Source of the DNA: Saturnia japonica | Taxonomy: Eukaryota > Arthropoda > Insecta > Lepidoptera > Saturniidae | Length of the DNA: 64,000 nt | Reading direction: 5' to 3' | Assembly: GCA_033032175.1 (NCBI GenBank) | Contig: CM065320.1 | Span: forward strand, 1,116,001 to 1,180,000 | Shown here: positions 1 through 11,859 of the stretch, one piece after another | Layout of the letters: every line of letters begins with the position of its first letter | Numbering within the stretch: the stretch's first letter is position 1 | Notes under the pieces: model-generated | The model's database searches: none | The model's input: the letters and a program-made list of their open reading frames with translations, nothing else | What the model was told of the DNA's origin: nothing | Program-made: the position numbers and the translations under genes

Positions 1-235
1 AACGCACCCAAGTAGCCTATGATGGTTCTCATTTCCCGTACTTGCGTACAGTTTGTGAAATTGCTTGACATTCATGATTACTGCTCCGCTCCCTAGCATC
101 GTAGCGTGAAGTTATATGGCCTATAACTTTTCCTCAATAAATAGGCTATAAAACTCATAAACAATGTTTTTAATCTAAATCGTAATTTCAGAGATTGTCG
201 CGTTCAAACAAACTAATTATTATATTACTATAGAC
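1..235 (+). repeat. Lepidopteran dispersed repeat, family A (left-truncated by window)
   Basis: The stretch contains TTGCTTGACATT, a CGTAGCGTGAAGTTATATGGCC block and a GAGATTGTCGCGTTCAAACA block in the same order as copies at 13360-13608 and 21425-21640. This arrangement is common in lepidopteran intergenic DNA. It has no coding capacity. Confidence 0.6.
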
Positions 236-1200
236 ATAGAATAGAAATTAGAAATTAGAATTGTTGTGGATCAATTGAAACTACTTTAGAAAACTTCTAA
301 TGTACTATACTTTCTGTATTTACAATGAAGCCAAGCCGTATTACAATCGTATAACCCTAGTCCGATCCTGAATTGTTAAATTCGAGCCGTGCCTTTTACA
401 TTTTGGTACCATTCTTACACCACCTATGTACTTATGTCTATTACATGATGTGCCATATACTTAAAAACACAGTTCACCTATCGTAGGTATTTTATTTATG
501 TACTAATAATAATAATTACAGGTTATTGATAATAATAATGCCGCAAAAACTTAACTCATATAGTTAGTTACTTGTTATGTATTTACATAACATAATTCAA
601 ATAAAGACTCGAAATAGTTATCAGATTAGGAAATTTTTACCTTATAATAAAACGTCAAACCATATAAACAGTATACCAACAGATATATAACCATATATAA
701 AGGTTATAAAGCATATAATTCTTATCCTAACATAGAAAGTCATAAACCTTAATCAGAAACCATCCTAAAAGTGTAGGTATAAAATTCACTGTAGCACTAA
801 ACGATATAGACATATAATATTGCAAATAATATACGTGACAATAACCATTCTAAACTATATAATACTACGAACTATCAAACATGTATAAGAAGACGTTGTT
901 TAAAAGACATTAATGAATAATATATCGCAAAAAAGACATTGAATAAAAGGCATCGGTGTATACGTAAACTAATACGGATGACAACTATGTCTCACAACTT
1001 TAAACATAAAAAATTACTCTATATCATTTGTAGTGAGTCCTATATCTACTCATCTGTCCTCAAGAAAATAATCGATTCAATTTAATCCACCAGCGATAAT
1101 ATTTAATTACACAGTTAACTGTATTCATGTACATATTTACACGTGATATTCGTTACCTCCGTTCGTGCTTATCACATTCATAACTATTTTGCTTATTTCT
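236..1200. other. No gene seen; AT-rich noncoding DNA
   Basis: AT-rich sequence with no open frame of note and no recognisable repeat boundary. Confidence 0.6.
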
Positions 1201-1440
1201 CATCTCAGAAAACATCAGACGCGCATTCAGGAGGGAGTCATAGGGATCGTGACCTCCTCCTACCCTCAAAGAGACAAACATGCTAGTATTTCATAGATTC
1301 ACCGAGTGGGTGCTGGGTGAGAGGAAACATAAGCAGCTCCCAGAACTTGCGACACAGGTGTAGGTTTACGGACTCCCTTATTATACACATTAGCGCTCAC
1401 CTTGACTGCTCGCGATACCCTCTCTGCCAAGCCAGATTTG
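1201..1440. other. GC-richer block, unidentified
   Basis: Base composition rises clearly above the flanks, with several CpG. No long frame is open on either strand. It may be conserved noncoding DNA, a noncoding exon or an old repeat; I cannot decide from one sequence. Confidence 0.3.
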
Positions 1441-2669
1441 GTAAGAAACTGTTAGTGCAGCTTCAGATACTCGTTCTAAAATAGAACTTACTACAGTTCT
1501 CGACAGCCAAGGACTTTCATTAAATTATATACAGATATCGCTGATATATCTCTCGCTACCACATCTACCGCATATAAATTAATCACACAGCAATTTTTGG
1601 TTAGTTCATTAGTTAGATCGCAATTTATCTATCATAATTTTCATTAATAATAATCGCAATTATATAAATTTTTAATTAATGTAGAAAATTATATTTTTTA
1701 TTGCACTTATACTACTTTTGACACTTTCAATAGAAGGATAATTGAGAGTTTCGCGCCCATCATGTGAGGGAAGTGCAACATGATAAAATTAGCCATAAAT
1801 GATAGTAATATGAATTTATTTTAATAATTTCTTTTTACATTGCTCCGTTTTTAAAACTCCGTTACGTGTGTAAACAAGACCACCCAATTTTTTTACATTC
1901 TCTATGTTGAATGTTCGCGAAACTAAAATGTATGACCCCCTCCAAACTCTAGATCCGTGCCTGGCTCAACCTAGCTTTCAGCCCACGCATCAATCTCTAA
2001 TATCTGTGTGAATATGCCAATTAGAACATCGGAGATCCATCAGCCATTCGTAATTCATAAAAGATTTCAATTCATCCGCACATCTTTAGTAAACAAAAGC
2101 AAACTTACGCCCTTGACTTTTCCATGCTGTAAGTCATCCGAGGTTATTATTATAATGGCATTATTATGCAACAATTTTCAATTGGAACCTAGGAAGAGAT
2201 TATTGAACGTGTATAATTAATAATATTATTGATTCACGATTATGATTAATCGATATTTATTATCTTCAAGTTTGTGCACTACGTAATAAAGCAATCAACA
2301 TCGAATAATAAATAAATAAAAACATAGCTTCATTTTGTAAAGCTCAAAAGAGTGTTTGTTAGTTTGCGTGTTTGATTGTTAGAAGTTTTTTGCGAACATA
2401 CATTAAATTATCAAGGATGTATTGGGAAGGCAAATGCAAAATAATAAATTCTCTAAAAAAGTAATTATTAGTAAAGAATAATTGTCAAGCTTTGTGCTAC
2501 TTTTCAATAAAATTCATGAAACAAGAAATTTAATAATGGCTAGAACTAGAAATTTATGTTTCCGTACAGAATCTCAGGAAAATAAATACTGAATTTTAGT
2601 TTTATCTCCCTTTTAATTTGTCGTGTTTCGGGATCAGCTAATGTAACAAAATAATTTTTAACATAAAAG
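1441..2669. other. No gene seen
   Basis: AT-rich noncoding sequence. The 70-codon open stretch at 2008-2220 has no features supporting a gene. Confidence 0.55.
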
Positions 2670-2850
2670 AAAACCAACTTGAAATATTTTGAGAAGTTTC
2701 GTGGTGTATCTTTTAATTTGAAGATCCTATACCAATGAAATTAAAATGGAACCACCGTTGAGGTATTCCCTTTCCAACGAAATAATAATCATCTAAATCG
2801 GTTTATAAACAAAGAAGTTATGGCTGTACATCTATTAAAAAAAACAGTAA
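2670..2850 (-). repeat. LINE-tail-like dispersed repeat, copy 1
   Basis: The segment matches, in reverse orientation, the segment at 47361-47550. Shared parts include CCAATGAAATTAAAATGG, an AATCATCTAAATCGG-type block and AAACAAAGAAGTT. This arrangement is familiar from 3' parts of lepidopteran non-LTR retrotransposons. Confidence 0.6.
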
Positions 2851-2874
2851 TCACCGTTTTTTTTTTTTTTAAGT

Positions 2875-3010
2875 CATCTAGTAAAGCGAGCTAGTGTACA
2901 ACCAGCTGCCTAGATGTTTGCAGGCCGGTATAATAGCGGTTCGCCATTCTTTTGAGATTGTTCTTTGCATACTATTAGGCACAGTGCTATCCTACTGTAA
3001 AAATACTACC
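2875..3010 (+). repeat. SINE-like repeat, family B, fragment
   Basis: GGCCGG, a short spacer, and a terminal GGCACAGTGC block are laid out as in the longer copies at 13585-13800, 27580-27720 and 58070-58300. It follows a T-run at about 2858-2870. Confidence 0.45.
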
Positions 3011-3109
3011 AAAAATTATTGAAAAGGAAAACAAAAACGCTTGACTAAAAAAGTATATTTTTCTATTTTCCCTCAGAATACAGAAAAAACGAGTATTTTC
3101 CCGTTTTAT

Positions 3110-3245
3110 TTGTTTCACACACGTCATACTTAAATATTATATAACCTATGTTACTCTAACAATTAAGACAAGTCTAACGACACCTCGTATGCTAAAATCC
3201 ATTAAGCCTTTTAAAAGCGTGCAAAAGAAATAGACATACATATAT
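3110..3245 (-). repeat. Dispersed repeat, family C, copy 1
   Basis: The block TAACGACACCTCGTATGCTA and the following AAATCCATTAAGCC are the reverse complement of a block at 29370-29400. The match extends over about 130 bp. Its origin is unknown, possibly a LINE tail. Confidence 0.6.
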
Positions 3246-3693
3246 ACGCTCGAAATACATAACCATCCTTTTTCGCAATCCCATAAAAATGTTTACATTT
3301 GTTTATAAAATACCTAAACTATATTATGTTACCAAGTAATGATGAAATAGTATCGTATCATCTAAAATTCCCATACATAATTATTCCTCTTTTAGCTTTG
3401 TAGATGACACTTGAAGTAAAAGGTCGGCTACACGAGGCGCGAATTGATCCTCACGATAACAACTGACATGAAGCTTGACAGGTCAAATTACAAAGTTTGC
3501 ACGGCGTAATTAAACATTACAATTGCTTGTTTACCGGCCGAGGGACAGCCTTTGTTTATACAAATGCACTATGTAAACTTTATCACTTATTAAGTCATTT
3601 TTAACCTTGTTCGATGACACTACTCAAATATGTCGGTACTATTTTTTACTAAAAGTTAGAATTACATATTTGTCTTTTACATCACATTAAAAG

Positions 3694-3890
3694 TCGTGGT
3701 GGTGGAGTGGTTTAGACTGTCGATTAGATGTCTGCAGCTTCGAGCTTCGACATATATAAAGGAATTTTTCGGAATTCGTATTACTAATTTGTATTTGCTT
3801 ACACTATCAGCTGAGGGCGAAGGAAAACGTTATGATGAAATCTGAACGCTTGATGAACGACTTGGGATAAAGACAACTGTGGATTTCTCG
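3694..3890 (+). repeat. tRNA-derived SINE, family D, degenerate 5' part
   Basis: The head has a box A-like GGTGGAGTGGTTTAGA and a box B-like GCTTCGAGCTTCGAC, followed by a GAAGGAAAACGTTATGATGAAA block. That block also follows the tRNA-like head in the copies at 5168, 23059 and 51472. Confidence 0.45.
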
Positions 3891-4460
3891 GCGTTTCAAA
3901 TCGCAAATACCAATTGACCTATATCTGATATCACCCAGACATCGCATGTATCAAATTTATGTAAATATGACATATATGATATTAAAGTAATGTCAAATTA
4001 AGGTGACGTGTTTACTGGGTATGAATATTACATAAGTATTTATGACAAAAGTAGAAGACTTAGAACTATCATATCACTTACGTACAAGTGACTATGAATT
4101 TAAAGTAATAATTCTGAGTTTCATAAATAATTTATTTTCCTTCTACGAAATTTTTATTCCAGCTCGGGCGCTGATAAATTTCCCAGACAAACTTCCCGCA
4201 GGCACCGTATTCAAATCCCTGAAAGAAACGTTCCTTATCGCTTCTGTTTGTTGAATAACATTAAAATTATAATTTGCTACTTAATTTAAAATATCACTCA
4301 GTGAATTTTTTAATTTCTCACACTTCGTGCGAATACCGTTACAATATTTTTCTCTAACAATTGATTTCATAATAGGCGCCTTTGTTAAGCACTATTTATT
4401 ATACTTTTGATAGGTATCTTTCAAAATATGTTCGTCTATGTAATTGGTTGTTCTGAATAG
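3891..4460. other. No confident gene; a short GC-richer stretch at 4155-4250
   Basis: The stretch at 4155-4250 follows a fair acceptor (TTTTTATTCCAG, ending 4163) and stays open to a TGA at 4252-4254. It is too short to call. The rest is AT-rich noncoding DNA. Confidence 0.35.
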
Positions 4461-4695
4461 AATCGTCAAGACTCAAGAGGTGCTTCGATATTCACAATGG
4501 CTTAACAATGACACCGGCCTTGGTGTATTACATTGGTTCAAACAAAATATTGGGGCAAAGGTTATCTGCGATCCCGAACGGCTGTTCTTACCGAACCATT
4601 GTGATAAACCCTACTTGCCGACGTCAAAAGTACCCGAACCACTTATCCGCATCTTCGAATACCAATCGAGTCACGGTCGATTGAATATCATATAA
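4461..4695 (+). CDS. Possible orphan terminal coding exon, unidentified
   Basis: I do not recognise this sequence. A fair acceptor (TTGGTTGTTCTGAATAG, ending 4460) is followed by an open frame of about 78 codons ending in TAA at 4693-4695. Composition is clearly richer in GC than the flanks. The predicted peptide contains GLGVLHWFKQNIGAKV and a Cys/Pro-containing segment ICDPERLFLPNHCDKPYL. A polyadenylation-type AATAAA lies at 4848-4853, about 150 bp downstream, as expected if this is a last exon. Against this, no partner exon was found, and a conserved noncoding element or a decayed transposon frame would look similar. Confidence 0.3.
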
Positions 4696-4924
4696 GAATC
4701 CTGATTCGGATGCATGTTACTGTGAAACTTGGAACGATCATTTTCGTTGCGGCTTTAAAAAAATGTTGTATATGAACTAAGAAGTTAGTAAATGTAATTA
4801 AATGTTATGTAAGTAAATGTTTAAATAATATAAATTATAAAATGGAAAATAAAGTTAACACGTATTTAAGTTTTGTTTGATCTAGGATTCATTGCAGCCA
4901 TTTTTTTAACTGATTATATACTGT

Positions 4925-5040
4925 TAGTGTGAAGTAGGGATATTACGGATATGATATTTCGGATTTGTATATGGATATCATAAGAGTATTTAATCGGATT
5001 CGATTATGGACACGGATATAAAATTATTTCAGATATCCAA
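4925..5040. repeat. GGATAT-rich low-complexity block
   Basis: GGATAT, CGGATAT, ATCCGATT-like and TATCCA words recur irregularly over about 115 bp. Such blocks occur inside some DNA transposons, but no ends were resolved. Confidence 0.4.
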
Positions 5041-5167
5041 TAGTTTCATATAAATTATATTATGGATTATTTTTCGTAGAATTGTTTATAGGAGTAAAAT
5101 AAGTATTATTTGAACATTTGTTGTTGAACAATATTAAATTCAGTTTTGTTAATTATTAGTTATATTT

Positions 5168-5416
5168 CAGCGGCTGCAATGAGCCTAAGCTTTCGGTGAA
5201 GAAAAACGTCGTGATGAAACTATTGCATGGTGCCCGCCTGGTTATCTACCACCCTCGTGTTGAAAATCTGTCGCTCAACAGCAATAGGTGTGTTCCGGTA
5301 GCTGCACTTGAGAGCCAGTCTTCCACTAGGGACTTAGCGTGCTACCATTTTTAGCCACATCACTTAAGATTAGGTGAGATTGTGGTTACAACGCTAAACC
5401 TATAACGATAAAAAAA
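5168..5416 (+). repeat. tRNA-derived SINE, family D, with A-rich tail
   Basis: A near-complete 3' part: GAAGAAAAACGTCGTGATGAAA, GCCCGCCTGG, AAAATCTGTCGC, TGTGTTCCGG, a TTAGCGTGCTACCAT block, and a tail of A's. The same order occurs at 30845-31034 and, reversed, at 60185-60430. Confidence 0.75.
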
Positions 5417-6240
5417 AATCTTGGAATTCAACCGTATTCTGTTTGACTTCGTACCCATTCGAAACGTTTATAAGTGATACTGAGTTCCATAACACTTCTG
5501 GTCTCAAGGGCTTTGACAGCTTCACCGGGCTTTGTAGAAAGTGCAGAAGGCAGTAAGCCGTTATGGTATCTATCGCAAGGGTGCCAAACTGGCTTCGGCT
5601 TGCCTTGCATTCAATTCAGCTAATAGAATCTGACTATCCATAATTCGAGCTAACTATGTAAATATTGAAAAATACGCATTTAAATGTATTTACATCGTTT
5701 ATCTGTCAATATAAGTCTAGATCTGACTAGCCAAAAGAAATGTCCTTTACAAAACCTATATCCTTACTGACTTACTTTGCAGACAATCGCAAAATTGATA
5801 ATAAAGTTCCTAATGAATTTTACCAATAATGAAGATATTTTTCTTGCACTTCACTTGTATAATGAAATAATAAAGAATTACTAATTTATTCTCTTAACAT
5901 TCGAAGTTATGTAGACGTAGTACAATAACTTTTGTATTTTATAAATACGATTGTGTATGTAACCAAAAGAATGGCACTGGAAACCGAGATACAAGTTTAT
6001 TTTTATCCGTTTTCAAAAAAACCATATAACTGAACCTTTTATTCCTTTAATAAAAATCTTAGCATATTTCCAGTACAAAACACAAACTTTTAATAATAAA
6101 TAAAATAATTAATAAAACTTATTTAACTCCATATAATATTGCTAAAAGAGAGTTATTATTGTCTAGAACAATTCATCAAAAATGTAATTAAGTTTGTCGG
6201 TGCGAGACTTCAGCTTGTAAACCTGTGACAGCAGATTAAA
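5417..6240. other. No confident gene
   Basis: A GC-richer piece at 5425-5615 is open for 60 codons on the minus strand, starting with ATG at 5610. There is no recognisable product. The remainder is AT-rich noncoding DNA. Confidence 0.4.
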
Positions 6241-6530
6241 TTCAGTTTTAATTATACCGGTGGTGCGATGCCACGGTCGGTAATGCTTTAGTCAACTCAC
6301 TGTTACAGTGCCGCCGCGCCGTGCCTCGCCGCTCACATGCCCTAGTATCTACCTCAAGACTATATTTTACAGGGTCGGTTTTAGTTATTAACTTGTTACT
6401 ATGGTAGAGGTAAAAAGAATTATCTATTACATAAAATAATTTGTGTGTACTTATATACGCACGAAAGAAGTTGTAATTCTTTGGTGTAACAAAACTAAAA
6501 TATCTCCAAAAGATAATGAAGTTAATTTTT

Positions 6531-6715
6531 TTTTTATACAACTAAGGTGCATAACAACTATAAAGCCCGCCTGGTTCAAGGGGCTACCGTAGCTTAGAGA
6601 CACTATTAATACCATAGGTATCATTCTGTAGAGTATTCCACGAGTCGGACTGCCCAAGTAGAGAAAAATCTCCAAAGAAATTTTTCGGTTCCCTACATCT
6701 CAATGCCATCAATGA
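6531..6715 (+). repeat. Dispersed repeat, family F, copy 1
   Basis: Shares a T-run followed by TATA-AACTA-GGTG, and a downstream block (GAGAAAAATCTCCAAAGAAATT then CCCTACAT), with 56528-56720. The type is common in lepidopteran intergenic DNA. Confidence 0.5.
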
Positions 6716-7040
6716 CTTGACTTGTAATCGTGTATTAATTAGTCTTGTTTAAATTTATATTTTTTAAACACCGTTAAATAATTTTTCACAATTATAAAAA
6801 TAAAAGTCAGTAAAGTGGTTTATAATATTATCATTGATGGCTAATTTATGAATAACGATTGAGATGCCTTTTTTCATTTTACATTGAAATTTTATAATAT
6901 TATTTGTCGGTGATAACATTGCCAGTTTTTTTTTTTAATTAATGTAATAAATATGTGCCTAAATTTGTTATAAATGTTATGATTAAATCAAATAATTAAT
7001 CTAAATCGTATAAATAAAAATGTAAATATTTGTATGAAAT
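6716..7040. other. No gene seen
   Basis: Very AT-rich noncoding sequence. Confidence 0.6.
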
Positions 7041-7215
7041 ACCAGCTGTACCCGCAACTTCGTTCGTGTGGATATAGAAAAAGAACATAAATTGATAACA
7101 ATTGGTAAGCTATGTATTTACCGGGATAAAAGTGTACCATGTATCGTCAAAATCCCGTTAGTAGTTTTTACATGATTGAGTAAAAAACATATAAACTTTC
7201 ACTATATAGGTAGGA
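7041..7215 (+). repeat. Dispersed repeat with CAGCTGTACCCGCAACTTCG head
   Basis: The head (CCAGCTGTACCCGCAACTTC, then GTGTGGA) is a diverged version of the ACTAGCT-GCCCGCGGCTTCG-type head seen at 20303. A TCAAAATC-type block follows about 75 bp further on. No coding capacity. Confidence 0.5.
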
Positions 7216-7869
7216 TTCGTTTCTAAAGTAATTTTTTATAATTTTATAAATAGACTAACATAAAAAATATGTATGTAAAAAAAATTATAATAGGAAAATG
7301 CAATTGTACAATTGTGCGAGATAATTTTAAAAATAGACGTCACTTGTTTTTACAAAACTTTCCTTTAACTTTTCCTCGATAACAAAAACACAGTAATTAA
7401 CTTTCAATTCACTTTTGAAGATACCAATGATTTCTTAAACGGAATTTATAAATTTATTAAGCTATAAAAATGTGAAGTAAACATTTGAAAATCTATTTTA
7501 AGTACAATTAAAAGTTAATATTTATTGGGAAGTATTAAAAACAATATTTATAATAGGATAACTTACTGAGTTGAGTACAACCCTTGTGAATTTACTATAT
7601 ATTGTGTACAATTGCAACGTTACTTGCCACCCTTGCACGAACAAGGTAGGCAAGTCGCCTATTATAGTTTCCCCCGCAACATTCAGTAATTGTAGCTGCA
7701 TCTAATTAAACTTACAATGTAACTCATACGTTATAATTTTTTTTTTTGTATGTATGACGTTTTGATGTAGGTGTTATGGGATAATCAGCTTTTTGGTGTT
7801 AATGATATGGGCAATAAGTATAATATATGCTTATTTTGGAATCAAATTAACGTATAGGTATAGAATCCT
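7216..7869. other. No gene seen
   Basis: AT-rich noncoding DNA with a short GC-richer piece at about 7620-7700 that I cannot assign. Confidence 0.5.
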
Positions 7870-8235
7870 TCCTATTATTATCTATATTATTAAGTCTTTA
7901 GTTCTGTCTGTACATTCTAATTGCCTAATAAAAAAACTATATTATACAAAAGGTTAACGAACTGTCTGATTGACATATCAACGCACGGCTCAAACTAATG
8001 GGGCTAGCACTCTGAAAATTTGCATGCGGGTTCTTTTTACACTGTAGGTGAGCTAGCACTAAAGAAGAATTTTAGGAAATTCCATCCCTAAAGTGGTGAA
8101 AAAGGGTATGAAAGTTTGTAGGAAACTCCATCATTTTTGAAGAGTGATGAAAATTGGTATTTAACAATTCAGTCACAAAGTAAAAAAATGGGACATAATT
8201 ATGACGTGAGCAAAGCGCGGGTAAAGAGCTAGTCT
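7870..8235. repeat. Dispersed repeat ending in GCGCGGGTAAAGAGCTAG
   Basis: The terminal GCAAAGCGCGGGTAAAGAGCTAG-type sequence resembles the CTAG-proximal ends of nonautonomous Helitron-like repeats in Lepidoptera. That assignment rests on memory of the end motif only. An internal GGAAATTCCATC / GGAAACTCCATC block repeats once (about 8075 and 8128). Confidence 0.4.
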
Positions 8236-8239
8236 ATTA

Positions 8240-8440
8240 TAAAGAACATTTATCATGAATACGAAGTTTTTTTTGCCTCTCTGTCTGTTTGTATTTTTGA
8301 ATTTACCACAAAAATCGTTTAACCGATTTTAATGAAAATTTGTACATGGGAAGCTTATGTCATTCCACAGTTGATAGATTAAGAATTGTCAAAAATATGA
8401 GTAAAAAGTAAAATGAAATGACTCGTAATAAAGCAGAGTA
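8240..8440 (+). repeat. Dispersed repeat fragment
   Basis: Contains CTGTCTGTTTG and AAAATCGTTTAACCGATTTT, words typical of interspersed repeats in this group. Boundaries are unclear. Confidence 0.35.
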
Positions 8441-8550
8441 CAGCTAGTTATAAATAAACTCTGTCATATGAGTAAAACATCGGCACAATGCGATACTTTT
8501 TTTTTCTGAAATTTACATGCAGGCGAGCTAAACCTATTAAGTTATCAAGG

Positions 8551-8595
8551 TAAAGTAAAGTAAAATAAAGTAAAGTAAAGTAAGTAAAGTAAAGT
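8551..8595. repeat. (TAAAG)n microsatellite
   Basis: About eight imperfect TAAAG units. Confidence 0.9.
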
Positions 8596-8599
8596 ATTA

Positions 8600-8999
8600 T
8601 ACCTACCTATCTATACATATTCAAGTATTGATAAAGGCACGTGACATGATGTATTATTACGTCGCACTTAATTAAAACGCTTCTAGTCAAATGATTAAGT
8701 TATTGTATCATAATATACACAGTTAAATAATTAATTAATAAACGGTTGGATCCCAGAAGATTATGAATAATTATTAGAGAAAAAAATTGAATTTATTTCT
8801 ACCAAAAGAATTGGAAAAAAAAATCACAATACATTTTCAGTATGCACATAAATACATTTTTAATATTTACTATCTATAAAAACTTGTATCCTGTAGAAAA
8901 ATAATATATTACATTATAAGTATGAACCAATTGCACAAAACAAACAAATTAATTTCTTAATACTTTGAATAAGTAGCTATAACACGCAGCTCGCCACAT
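8600..8999. other. No gene seen
   Basis: AT-rich noncoding sequence. Confidence 0.6.
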
Positions 9000-9370
9000 C
9001 GGGTTTAGGGATAAGCGAATAGGGATGTCGCGAGAATGTTAATTCATCCCCTATTAGTATTCAAGACGAAACAACAACTAATAAAAAGGGGCCACCGTCG
9101 GGAAAATTGAAAATATCCGCAACCGTCAAGAAAATGAGCAGGCCTCTTCGTCACGCCGTGAAATTAGAATCGTCCCGACTTTACGGATTCACGTCACGTG
9201 ACGCGAAAAGTTTGTTTACGTTTCCATTTGATTATAATCGAAGCAAAATTTCCTTAACGACCGGCCCATGGCTTTTTGTTATTAATGCCAACGGCTCTAT
9301 TGTTTCTTTGTGAATTTATACCGTTGTAATTATTCACGGCACGTAAAAATGCTTCAGTTCTCAATAAATT
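9000..9370. other. GC-richer, probably conserved noncoding block
   Basis: Within a very AT-rich area this block is compositionally even and rich in CpG. It contains the overlapping palindromic site CACGTCACGTGACG near 9190-9205 (an E-box CACGTG core) and a GGGGCCACCGTCGGG stretch. A 68-codon frame is open at 9107-9313, but without codon-usage or homology support. I favour a conserved regulatory element or a noncoding exon. Confidence 0.35.
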
Positions 9371-9910
9371 TTCAAAAACATTGCATAACCAGAAGTTAGT
9401 AATTAATTCAAAAATTACGATGCTACTGCCGCCTGGAACTGATTAGTAGTTGTTACAAATTTCTGAGACAAAGAATTGTTTTATTTTTAAATCCGACGTT
9501 TATGTGGTGGTTTCACGTCTCATCTGCAACATTTTTTATTTATTATATTCATTCTTTTAAGTTATTGTCAGTGTGTTATTATTTATTATCCTTTATTCCT
9601 TATATGATCTTACTCCTTGTAATATTCCTCGTTCTACTGATGTCAATACATTACTTACATATGTTTATTCTACTTTTATTGAAATACTTAGTGTAAAGTA
9701 ATTATATACTTTATAGTAAAATAAGTGTACCGATTGTAATGTGTACTTTGTTCTTGTCTGTGTAAATTATAGTTATGTTTTTATTTATATGTTTAACATA
9801 TGTAGTTTTATATTATCACTGCATTTTCCATAACAAATATTATGTATAAATTTTGTGACTGTCTTATGTTGTTTCAATGTATCTTTTTTATGGGTTATTC
9901 TCACAGGTTA
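9371..9910. other. No gene seen
   Basis: T-rich noncoding DNA. The leucine-rich short frames here follow from base composition. Confidence 0.55.
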
Positions 9911-9914
9911 AGTC

Positions 9915-10010
9915 TACAGTACACCGAACATATGGCAACTAAATTCTGTAACGTGTATTTGTCACATTTGACATTGGCAAAATTGCCTACATATGCAGAA
10001 AGCAACAATA
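9915..10010 (+). repeat. Dispersed repeat, family G, copy 1
   Basis: ACAGTACACCGAACAT, CGTGTATTTGTCACA and GACATTGGCAAAATTG, then a GCAGAAAGCAACA block, recur in the same order at 59855-59955. The overlapping short frames are therefore not genes. Confidence 0.7.
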
Positions 10011-10539
10011 GTCCTAAAAATAACAATAATTGCTTATTATCGCAGGAAGAGGTAAAACTGCAAATAAGTTCCAGGAGGAAGTAACAAAGAAATTTTTGAA
10101 TCAACTCATTATTTACTATGGTTTTCCGCAAAGTAACGCTTTCATAATTCAAATTACCAGAAGTTATTTTATATATATGTAACACATTAAAACTAACTTA
10201 TATTAAAATAATAATCTGATATTCTGTGCATCCACATCGTGAACACCTTAATGCAGTTAAATCCATAAATTCATTAAAACTTTAATATAGTGAAGTTAAA
10301 TAAAGTTAAAATACTGCCTGAATTTCTACATGTATTTCCAGTAATATTAACAATAAAATTATACCCAGAAGTCGTACGAGATAACTGCATTTTACAATAT
10401 GTAGAATGTTTAAAGAACTGAATAACTTATAACATTACTTAGGCAATGAACAAGTGTATGTTAAAGTACATAAATTTTTATCTACATTTTTTCTTTTTCA
10501 TTGATATTTATAATCTAATACTACTAAATGAGCAATTCT
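10011..10539. other. No gene seen
   Basis: AT-rich noncoding DNA. Confidence 0.55.
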
Positions 10540-10559
10540 TGTATATACATATAATATGT

Positions 10560-10680
10560 AATTGGTTTATCGGAAACGGCTCCAACGATTTGGATGAAAT
10601 TTCGTATTTAGATAATGCTTTACATTCCAAGTTTAAGTATGTACTTCAGGTGCTTTTTTTTAAATAGTGAGCAAACCGCG
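10560..10680 (+). repeat. LINE-tail-like repeat fragment
   Basis: It carries AAACGGCTCCAACGATTTGG followed by ATGAAA. The same 26-bp string occurs reversed at 16260-16288. Confidence 0.5.
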
Positions 10681-10699
10681 GTCGCCCAGATATATATTA

Positions 10700-11000
10700 C
10701 AATATAAGCATGTATAGAGGCCACTGCTGGGCAAAAATCCTCTTCCTGTGAGAAGGCACAGCCTTAATCACCACATAAGCCCAAGACTTATTAACAATTG
10801 TAACTTTTGAGAGATCCACGGTTCTAAAATTTTCCCATATGCAGTGGTACTACATGCACATTTTTCTCAAGCGTATAAGCTTTCTCACGATGTTTTCTTT
10901 AACCGACAGTTCATACCGTTAACAATCTAAATTAGTTAATTTACGTGTATTCCAAAAATCCTTTATTCCTTAAGGACTTCAAACTGCGAACATCGAACCA
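10700..11000 (+). repeat. Dispersed repeat with GCCACTGCTGGGC head
   Basis: GCCACTGCTGGGC, then TCTTCCTGTGAGAAGG, and about 130 bp later CACGATGTTTTCTTTAACCG with a degenerate GAACATCGAACC end. This order is familiar from an abundant lepidopteran repeat. No coding capacity is retained. Confidence 0.6.
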
Positions 11001-11855
11001 ATATTCTGCCGATCTAAACAAATCAGCTCGACTCGTTTAAAAAAAAAGTACAAAAACATACGTAATATTCTAAATAGCAGCAATAAACTACGAGTTATGT
11101 CTTAATATCGATGATGGAAAAGGTGATAATTAACTAACATGCATCTGACTTACACGCTAGTCAATTAGCCTTTCCACTGTGGAATTATGATATATATATT
11201 TTGCGTGAGTATCTACTCGTACATAGTATGTAAGCCGCAAAACGTTGAGCCAGCAACGAGTGCTTGAACGAATTATTAAGCTCATTAAAGTAATGTATCA
11301 TACACTACGGTACGGAAATGCTATGTTATTCGGTTAAGTTAGTATTCATTTCTGCACTCGGAGCCTCGGACAGAAAATCATTAGATTAAAAAATTATTAT
11401 GCGCACTGTGAAACGTTTTTAATTACGTTTAAAACTTTATGTAAATAAAATTACCGCACAATTCTTCTTTTTATCTATGCACGGTTAGTTTCCTTACCCT
11501 CTTTGCAATTAATATCTCAGAAGCTTTTGCAAAGGCGCAAAAATAATATCGCATACATATTTCTGTAATGTTTTTTTTTTTTGTAGTATGAAGTACCTAA
11601 TAAGTATATAATTCTCCTGTTAACTAGGAACTGCAGTTTATAACTATTTATAACCAACTACCTATAGAAAAGCCGGAATCTAACTGAGGCCAGTCAGTAA
11701 AAGGTACTTACTTACTCCTCAGGACTGACTTGGATCGTCTTGATGTGATGCCAACCCCATCCTTCAGACCGGAACAGAGCAGGATAAAAAAACTCTTGCT
11801 GTATACAATAAGAAATGCAGTCAACTAACTTCAAAGAATCATACTGTTCAACATT
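11001..11855. other. No gene seen
   Basis: AT-rich noncoding DNA. A CCAACCCCATCCTTC piece near 11750 resembles a repeat word also present at 49475. Confidence 0.5.
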
Positions 11856-11859
11856 AGTT

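Noticed and set aside
9502..9696. Leucine-rich hydrophobic frame
   Set aside because: T-rich DNA gives Leu/Phe/Ile-rich translations by chance, and no other gene signal is present.
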